NCBI RefSeq assembly: GCF_002858925.1
Contig: NZ_PJRS01000001.1
Span: forward strand, 1-64,000
From: Caulobacter zeae
Lineage (GTDB): Bacteria; Pseudomonadota; Alphaproteobacteria; Caulobacterales; Caulobacteraceae
Direction of reading: 5' to 3'
DNA length: 64,000 nucleotides
Every line of letters begins with the position of its first letter. Position 1 is the stretch's first letter. Of this stretch, positions 62,191 through 64,000 are shown in pieces. The position numbers and the translations under genes are program-made. The notes beneath the pieces are model-generated. The model ran no database searches, was not told the origin of the DNA, and saw only the letters and a list, made by a program, of their open reading frames with translations.

Positions 62191-62973
62191 ATGAAACTCG
62201 ACAACACTGTCGCCGCCGTCGTCACCGGCGGGGCCTCGGGCCTCGGCGAGGCCACCGCCCGCGCCCTGGCCGCCCAGGGCGTCAAGGTCGCCATCTTCGA
62301 CATGAACGAGGCGCGCGGCGAGGAAGTCGCCAAGGAGATCGGTGGCGTCTACTGCAAGGTCAACGTCACCAGCGACGCCGACGTGGACGCCGGCTTCGAA
62401 AAGGCCCGCGCCGCCCACGGCCAGGAGCGGATCCTGGTCAACTGCGCCGGGGTGGGCAACGCCGCCAAGACCGCCAGCCGCGACAAGGCCACCGGCGAGA
62501 CCAAGCACTTCCCGCTCGATATCTTCGACCGGGTGATCCAGATCAACCTCGTGGGCACCTTCCGCTGCATCGCCAAGTCGGCCAAGGGCATGCTCGACCT
62601 GGAACCGCTGCAGGACGGCGAGCGCGGCGCCATCGTCAACACCGCCAGCGTGGCGGGCGAGGACGGCCAGATCGGCCAGGCCGCCTATTCGGCCTCCAAG
62701 GGCGGCGTCATCGGCATGACCCTGCCGATCGCCCGCGACCTGATGAACGACGGCATCCGCGTCAACACCATCCTGCCGGGCATCTTCAACACCCCGCTGA
62801 TGAACGCCGCGCCCGACAACGTGAAAGACGCCCTGGCCGCCTCGGTGCCCTTCCCCAAGCGCCTGGGCAATCCGGCCGAGTACGCCCAGTTGGCCCTCAC
62901 CATGATCACCTGCGGCTACTTCAACGGCGAGGACGTCCGCCTGGACGGCGGCATCCGCATGGCGCCGCGCTAA
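62191..62973 (+). CDS. 3-hydroxyacyl-CoA dehydrogenase, SDR type (HSD10-like)
   Basis: 260 residues from the ATG at 62191 (CCAGGGGAAACG upstream); the open frame further upstream crosses the divergent DUF1232 gene. SDR motifs: VVTGGASGLGEATARAL, AIFDMNEARGE (Asp after strand 2, NAD-dependent), VNCAGVGNA, the catalytic Ser in VNTASVAGEDG, YSASKGGVIG, and LPGIFNTPLM. The order and the ETKHFPLDIFDRVIQINLVG insert match human HSD17B10 and bacterial homologues that oxidise 3-hydroxyacyl-CoA. Role in fatty acid or branched amino acid breakdown is likely. Confidence 0.94.
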   Translation: MKLDNTVAAVVTGGASGLGEATARALAAQGVKVAIFDMNEARGEEVAKEIGGVYCKVNVTSDADVDAGFEKARAAHGQERILVNCAGVGNAAKTASRDKATGETKHFPLDIFDRVIQINLVGTFRCIAKSAKGMLDLEPLQDGERGAIVNTASVAGEDGQIGQAAYSASKGGVIGMTLPIARDLMNDGIRVNTILPGIFNTPLMNAAPDNVKDALAASVPFPKRLGNPAEYAQLALTMITCGYFNGEDVRLDGGIRMAPR

Positions 62974-62976
62974 GAT

Positions 62977-63095
62977 GATCCTCCCCCTGAAGGGGGAGGT
63001 GGCCCGGAGGGCCGGAGGGGGAAGTCGCGGCTGAACGTCAGCATGCAGTTCCCCCTCAGTCGCTTCGCGACAGCTCCCCCTTCAGGGGAGCATCC
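62977..63095. repeat. Double-hairpin intergenic repeat pair (family B, copy 13)
   Basis: A type 1 module (CTCCCCCTGAAGGGGGAGG, TGGCCCGGAGGGCCGGAGG), an unrelated centre (GTCGCGGCTGAACGTCAGCATG), and an inverted type 2 module (CCCCTCAGTCGCTTCGCGAC, AGCTCCCCCTTCAGGGGAG). Between genes of the same direction. Confidence 0.9.
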
Positions 63096-63162
63096 TGCCT
63101 CAAAGCCACTAGCGCTTTTCTTTTACGCATGTAATCTTTTCGTGAAACGAGGAGGAGACACC

Positions 63163-64000
63163 GTGTTCAAGACTGCGCGCCTCGCCGGCGTCAGCCTGCT
63201 GTCCGCCCTGATCGCCCTGCCGGCCGGCGCGGTGACGCCGCCGCGGCCCATGCAGGACGGCGCGCCCACGGTCGACGCCTGCGCCGCCCTCGGCTTCACC
63301 GGCCGGGCCGACGTGGACGAAAGCGTGGTCGTCTCAGGCAAACGGACCAAGCGCACGACCGTCCACGCGCCACCTCCGCCTCCTCCGCCGCCTCCTCCTC
63401 CGCCCGTGGCCTACGCCCCCTTGGCGATCCCGCCGGTCAAGGAACGCAGCGACGTCGGCGCGCTCGGCTACGCCCCCGCGCGTCCCGCCGTCATCCAGTC
63501 GGTCCCGATCCAGGCTCCGCGCGACACCGAACGCTATCCCGGCGCCGCCTCCAACCCGATCAAGCGGACGGCCGACGAGCCGGTCTCGACCTTCTCGATC
63601 GACGTCGACACCGCCGCCTACGCCAATGTCCGCCGCTTCCTCGACGACGGCCGCCCCGTGCCGCGCGACGCCGTGCGGGTCGAGGAGCTGGTCAACTACT
63701 TCGACTACGGCTATCCGCGCCCGGCCTCGGCCGACACCCCGTTCCGGGCGACCGTCGCAGTCGCGCCCTCGCCGTGGTCAGCGCAGCGCAAGCTCGTCCA
63801 CATCGGCCTGCAAGGCTATGAGCGGCCCCGCGCCAACCAGCCGCCGCTGAACCTCGTCTTCCTGGTCGACACCTCCGGCTCCATGCGCGGGCCCGACCGC
63901 CTGCCGCTGGCCAAGAAGGCGCTGAACGTGCTGATCGACCAGCTGCGGCCGCAGGACCGGGTGGCCGTCGTCGCCTATGCCGGCTCGGCCGGGGCCGTGC
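63163..64000 (+). CDS. VWA-domain secreted protein, N-terminal part (cut by window end)
   Basis: An open frame from the GTG at 63163, just after GAGGAGGAGA, to the end of the window (279 residues seen). Signal peptide about 1-23 (LIALPAGAV), then a Pro-rich linker with 12 consecutive prolines (near residue 70), then the vWF_A N-terminal domain (DEPVSTFSIDVDTAAYANVR and RVEELVNYFDYGYPRP), then the VWA fold with the MIDAS start FLVDTSGSMRGPDRLPLAKK. This is the YfbK-like family of periplasmic or envelope VWA proteins, role unknown. The frame has strong codon bias. Confidence 0.9.
   Translation, partial: MFKTARLAGVSLLSALIALPAGAVTPPRPMQDGAPTVDACAALGFTGRADVDESVVVSGKRTKRTTVHAPPPPPPPPPPPPVAYAPLAIPPVKERSDVGALGYAPARPAVIQSVPIQAPRDTERYPGAASNPIKRTADEPVSTFSIDVDTAAYANVRRFLDDGRPVPRDAVRVEELVNYFDYGYPRPASADTPFRATVAVAPSPWSAQRKLVHIGLQGYERPRANQPPLNLVFLVDTSGSMRGPDRLPLAKKALNVLIDQLRPQDRVAVVAYAGSAGAV

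Overview
The window is chromosomal DNA from a GC-rich alphaproteobacterium, most likely Caulobacterales (Caulobacter or a close relative). The reasons are near-uniform high GC with strong third-position bias, the family mix (class Ia ribonucleotide reductase without ATP-cones, a TonB-dependent receptor, OmpA-like protein with a proline linker, DUF484-XerC, plant-type GshA), a CtrA-like site before a chemoreceptor, and numerous GC-rich palindromic intergenic repeats. I see no rRNA, tRNA, CRISPR array, prophage, insertion sequence or plasmid functions. The species is inferred, not proven.

Layout. 1-7.1 kb: end of a dicarboxylate symporter, small envelope proteins, a ketopantoate-reductase-type enzyme, nrdB (minus strand) divergent from a glutathione transferase, a probably broken small membrane gene, and asd. 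7.1-16.7 kb: LysR regulator divergent from an MFS exporter, aldo/keto reductase, TauE, hemolysin III, patatin, CusF-like secreted protein, a divergent SDR/HxlR pair, a zinc-ribbon protein and a secreted beta-rich protein. 16.9-20.7 kb: nrdA and an OmpA-family protein. 21-25.8 kb: two CPA2 cation/proton antiporters flanking a tiny XRE regulator, then TerC. 25.9-35.4 kb: acyltransferase, CHAP protein, CorA, pentapeptide-repeat protein, SGNH esterase, dienoyl-CoA isomerase, SH3/glycine-zipper protein, methyltransferase-DUF488 pair, alpha/beta hydrolase. 35.5-44.3 kb: M13 peptidase, PCuAC copper chaperone, 14-TM MFS pump, priA divergent from DUF484-xerC. 44.5-55.4 kb: sulfatase, chemoreceptor, Lpd, S10 peptidase, TonB receptor. 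55.4-64 kb: SDR, AraC, redoxin, PPK2, rsmE, gshA, lysoplasmalogenase-DUF1232 pair, HSD10-like SDR, and the start of a VWA-domain protein cut by the window end.

The strongest regulatory observation is that nrdA and nrdB, 13 kb apart, each have a pair of NrdR-box-like palindromes with centres 32 and 31 bp apart. Neither subunit has an ATP-cone, so transcriptional control by an NrdR encoded elsewhere may carry much of the control of dNTP supply.

The most pervasive structural feature is a modular family of double-hairpin repeats (13 loci), often two modules in inverted orientation around a GTTTTCAGC-type centre. Several sit between convergent genes; one supplies the probable ribosome binding site of xerC and another the last codons of a methyltransferase. 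A second REP-like family occurs at three loci, each an inverted pair. I found no clear defence system or wholly new multi-gene system; most of the window is ordinary core genome.
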